From Nitrospira sp. (lineage in GTDB: Bacteria; Nitrospirota; Nitrospiria; Nitrospirales; Nitrospiraceae): a DNA stretch of 6,993 nt. The stretch spans positions 1 to 6,993 of the forward strand of contig JACOEF010000360.1 of NCBI GenBank assembly GCA_024998705.1. Reading direction: 5' to 3'. The translations under genes and the position numbers were made by a program. Positions 5,405 to 6,993 of this stretch are shown piece after piece (the first letter of the stretch is position 1; every line of letters starts with the position of its first letter). The notes beneath the pieces were generated by a model. The model had not been told where the DNA came from, ran no database searches, and saw only the letters and a list, made by a program, of their open reading frames with translations.

Positions 5405-6034
5405 CTACCCCCTCCGTCCAAACCCCTCTCCCGTCATCACCTCCGCCACGTTCTGGCCGTTCACGAACACATCCGCCAGTGTCCGGCCGTAGACATCGTG
5501 GCCGTGGGGGACGATATTGATGGTTCCTTCCTGCATCAGTTGCTCCAGTCGGAATGCCGCTTCTCGCCCGCCCGGTTCCGACATCTCCGGCGCGTTGTAG
5601 CCGCGAATGCGGATGCGATCGGTGCCGTAGCGAATCGTATCGCCGTCGACGGTGCGGACTTGCCAGGGTTCCACGGTCCGCTCAAAACTTCCCATCGACA
5701 GTGCGTGGCGCGGAAGTGACCGAAGACCACGGCTGTGCGAATGAGACTTTTTTGCGAAGGGATTCTTGTGTGGTCGAGGGCCTCTCTCATGGTGTCCGCG
5801 CCGATACCGTGGGGCTTGATGTTGGGGCAGCGGCTGACGTTCCTCTGGTTTCAACCCCCAACAGTCGTTGCAGTGGGATGGTCCCGGAACCTGTGTCATT
5901 GCCGGCGTATAGGTGTGCAGGGTGGAACGGCTTTCCTCTACGGCACTGGCGGCTTGCGAGGTGGGGGCGGCGACCAAGAGCAGCAAGGTGAATCGGCAGA
6001 GCAGGAGGGAAACACGTTCGTTTCTGTGCAGCAT
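5405..6034 (-). CDS. Secreted staphylococcal nuclease-like (SNase) domain protein
   Basis: A 209-residue protein started at the ATG at 6034, with GGAGG 10 bases upstream. Residues 1-28 are a signal peptide (MLHRNER then a Leu/Val core, cleavage near SQA). Residues 30-117 are a low-complexity His-, Arg- and Pro-rich linker with a CNDC pair, which may bind nucleic acid or metal. Residues about 118-209 are an SNase domain: VDGDT (Asp132), RIRGYNAPE (Arg142, Glu150) and VYGRTLA (Arg184). These match Arg35, Glu43 and Arg87 of staphylococcal nuclease, so it is probably an active Ca-dependent nuclease acting outside the cytoplasm. The second calcium ligand, Asp40 in the Staphylococcus enzyme, is Asn147 here. 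The domain is short, about 92 residues. The gene ends 25 bases before the integrase remnant frame. A start at 6097 would put 21 residues before the signal peptide and is less likely. Confidence 0.88.
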   Translation of the reverse strand: MLHRNERVSLLLCRFTLLLLVAAPTSQAASAVEESRSTLHTYTPAMTQVPGPSHCNDCWGLKPEERQPLPQHQAPRYRRGHHERGPRPHKNPFAKKSHSHSRGLRSLPRHALSMGSFERTVEPWQVRTVDGDTIRYGTDRIRIRGYNAPEMSEPGGREAAFRLEQLMQEGTINIVPHGHDVYGRTLADVFVNGQNVAEVMTGEGFGRRG

Positions 6035-6109
6035 GGAAAGACGTCCTCCGAATGTTCGTGGCTGGAAGAAGCACGCTCTGTGCCATGCGTCGATCATTGA
6101 TACCAGCGG

Positions 6110-6139
6110 TTGACATGATGAAAAACCGCGTGCTCAAAT
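6110..6139 (+). promoter_or_regulatory. Weak candidate promoter for the small acidic-protein gene
   Basis: A perfect TTGACA at 6110-6115 is followed after 18 bases by TCAAAT (6134-6139), which matches 4 of 6 consensus bases. Transcription from it would give a leader of about 130 bases that contains the 6176-6236 palindrome. The -10 match is poor, so this is tentative. Confidence 0.25.
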
Positions 6140-6175
6140 GCCCCTCGGGTGCAGAGCTTCTGGCTGATGGCCAAT

Positions 6176-6236
6176 AGCGAATGGTAGGGTTTTAGGACGC
6201 TCTTCTTCTCTTCCTATCAGCTATACGCCATTCGCT
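6176..6236. repeat. Palindromic intergenic element, left copy
   Basis: AGCGAATGG (6176-6184) is exactly complementary to CCATTCGCT (6228-6236). The surroundings are rich in variants of GGC-NN-ATGGC and GCTATA-x-GCCAT, and a similar arrangement lies on the other side of the small gene at 6595-6664. It is in the leader of the 6276 gene or just upstream of it, in the 241-base gap between the nuclease start and that gene. Confidence 0.5.
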
Positions 6237-6275
6237 CTGAAGGACGTTTTACGAACTACTACAGGAGAGCCGCTC

Positions 6276-6509
6276 ATGGATATGTTTGGAAAAGTGGGGC
6301 TGGTCGAGGTGCCGATCTTGATCGCTCCGGATCAGAAGGCCTGGATGGATCGCATGATTAAGGAAGGCAAGATTGAGATTCCTCCCGGCGGGACGCTGGA
6401 AAAAGGCTCGCTCTATTCGATGTTTGTCCGCATGCTCCTGCACAACGCGATGGAAGAACAGAAGCGGCAGGAAGCGTTGGAGATGGATGACGAGGACGAC
6501 GACGAATAG
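6276..6509 (+). CDS. Small acidic protein of unknown function
   Basis: A 77-residue protein. AGGAG lies 8 bases before the ATG at 6276, and the frame is well formed. It has no signal peptide or membrane segment. Residues 1-20 (LVEVPILIAPDQ) look like a short strand; 21-35 (AWMDRMIKEGK) and 45-69 look like helices with a hydrophobic face (YSMFVRMLLHNAMEEQKRQ); the last residues are an all-acidic tail, MDDEDDDE, after Glu66. Such a tail could mimic nucleic acid or bind basic proteins or metal. I do not recognise a family. It reads away from the nuclease gene with a divergent intergenic region, and nothing else shares its strand after the first gene in the window. Confidence 0.7.
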   Translation: MDMFGKVGLVEVPILIAPDQKAWMDRMIKEGKIEIPPGGTLEKGSLYSMFVRMLLHNAMEEQKRQEALEMDDEDDDE

Positions 6510-6531
6510 CTCAGGGTGGCGGTTAGGCGCT

Positions 6532-6547
6532 GTATCTCCGCGGATAC
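6532..6547. promoter_or_regulatory. Third GTATC-N6-GATAC palindrome
   Basis: GTATC (6532-6536), six bases TCCGCG, GATAC (6543-6547), followed by another half site TGTATC at about 6551-6556. The layout equals the tandem pair at 2164-2203, with a different centre. It is 22 bases past the stop of the small gene, in a 204-base gap that otherwise holds only the palindromic repeats and the hemL hairpin. Confidence 0.4.
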
Positions 6548-6594
6548 GCCTGTATCTGGTTGGTGCATCTCAGGGAGCAAATGGCTTGTGGCGT

Positions 6595-6664
6595 ATGGCT
6601 TATAGCCAGAAGCCAAGAGGATGAGCGTAAGGGGCGTAGCCTTCTGCTATGCGCTATATGCCAT
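6595..6664. repeat. Palindromic intergenic element, right copy
   Basis: ATGGCTTATAGC (6595-6606) pairs with GCTATATGCCAT (6653-6664) at 11 of 12 positions. Shorter palindromes lie inside and beside it (TGGCT-TAT-AGCCA at 6596-6608; GGCCATATGC after the right arm). The words match those in the 6165-6236 stretch on the other side of the small gene. Confidence 0.45.
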
Positions 6665-6679
6665 TGGCCATATGCTCTT

Positions 6680-6704
6680 GAGCGCCGGGCGCCACCCGGC
6701 GCTC
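6680..6704 (-). terminator. Hairpin just downstream of hemL
   Basis: GAGCGCCGGG (6680-6689) and CCCGGCGCTC (6695-6704) are exact complements around a 5-base loop. The hairpin begins 9 bases past the hemL stop codon. It is GC-rich and fits the stem of a terminator, but no T tract follows on the minus strand, so it may be a rho-dependent or mRNA-stabilising structure. Confidence 0.5.
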
Positions 6705-6713
6705 CCTGCCGGG

Positions 6714-6993
6714 TCAGAGGTTCTTGAACGCAGCTTGAGCGACGCTGATCGTGCGATCGATATCCTTTGGTGTATGGGCCACCGACATAAACGCGGCTTC
6801 GAACTGTGACGGGGCCAGGTAAATGCCGGCGTCCAGCATCTAATGAAAGAACTTTGCGTAGGCCTTCGTGTCGGCTTTCTTGGCTGATGCCCAATCCGTG
6901 ACCGGGCCCTGGGAGAAGAACGCACACATCATCGAACTCACACGGGTTTGCGTGAGAGCAACCCCGGCCTTTCGCGCGGCATGTCCCAGTCCC
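6714..6993 (-). pseudogene. hemL: Glutamate-1-semialdehyde 2,1-aminomutase, C-terminal part, interrupted by an in-frame TAG
   Basis: The frame runs in from the right edge and encodes the well-known GSAM C-terminus: SSMMCAFFSQGPVTDWASAK, KAYAKFFH, then [17 protein letters not shown] and the end [13 protein letters not shown] is a PLP enzyme that turns glutamate-1-semialdehyde into 5-aminolevulinate for tetrapyrrole synthesis in the cytoplasm. Between KFFH and MLDAG, where relatives have a codon such as Ala or Glu, the sequence reads TAG (6840-6842). The frame is intact on both sides, so only one base seems changed (for example GAG to TAG). The 41 residues after it include the YLAPSQFE segment near the active site, so a product ending at the TAG would probably be inactive. 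The PLP lysine lies outside the window. A pseudogene, a sequencing error or a second functional hemL elsewhere are all possible. Confidence 0.85.

Noticed and set aside
6522..6528. GTTAGGC 12 bases after the small acidic gene
   Set aside because: No attC-like fold upstream; the gene's stop is too close for an attC between them, and the orientation opposes the integron at 3646-4996.

Overview
The window looks like an accessory stretch of a GC-rich Gram-negative chromosome. My best guess is Nitrospira or a relative (Nitrospirota): several lipoproteins with lipoboxes, a heme-pathway hemL, and palindrome-rich intergenic DNA. That placement is an impression from gene content and style, not a proof. 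No tRNA, rRNA or CRISPR array is visible, and no stretch longer than about 300 bases lacks a gene or gene remnant.

Layout, left to right: a cysteine-containing lipoprotein open at the left edge (+, 1-408); then a long run of minus-strand genes: AmpD-type N-acetylmuramoyl-L-alanine amidase (536-1216), a small membrane protein of unknown function (1432-2022), a META/HslJ-type lipoprotein (2274-2717), a RimJ/RimL-type GNAT acetyltransferase (2896-3438), a 43-residue stub of a DUF1697 gene (3480-3611), an integron attC site (3646-3723), a metzincin-like zinc protease with a hydrophobic N-terminal half (3849-4910), an attI-like core with a candidate promoter (4990-5028), a palindromic repeat element (5010-5161), the C-terminal stub of an integron-type tyrosine recombinase (5176-5379) and a secreted staphylococcal-nuclease-like protein (5405-6034). 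On the right, a small acidic protein (+, 6276-6509) sits between two palindromic elements, and the window ends in the C-terminal part of hemL (-), which carries an in-frame amber codon.

The most interesting unit is 3480-5379, which reads on the minus strand as a decayed integron: integrase remnant, then a Pc-like promoter, an attI-like GTTAGGC core, a complete cassette carrying the metzincin-like gene, a well-formed 78-bp attC, and the start of a second cassette whose DUF1697 gene was cut off. The integrase remnant points the same way as the cassettes, opposite to the textbook layout. The genes further left (GNAT, META, membrane protein, amidase) also read on the minus strand, but I found no attC between them, so I do not call them cassettes.

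A second theme is a palindrome, GTATC-N6-GATAC, found twice in tandem near 2164-2203 and once at 6532-6547. It looks like either a dimeric operator or a small hairpin.
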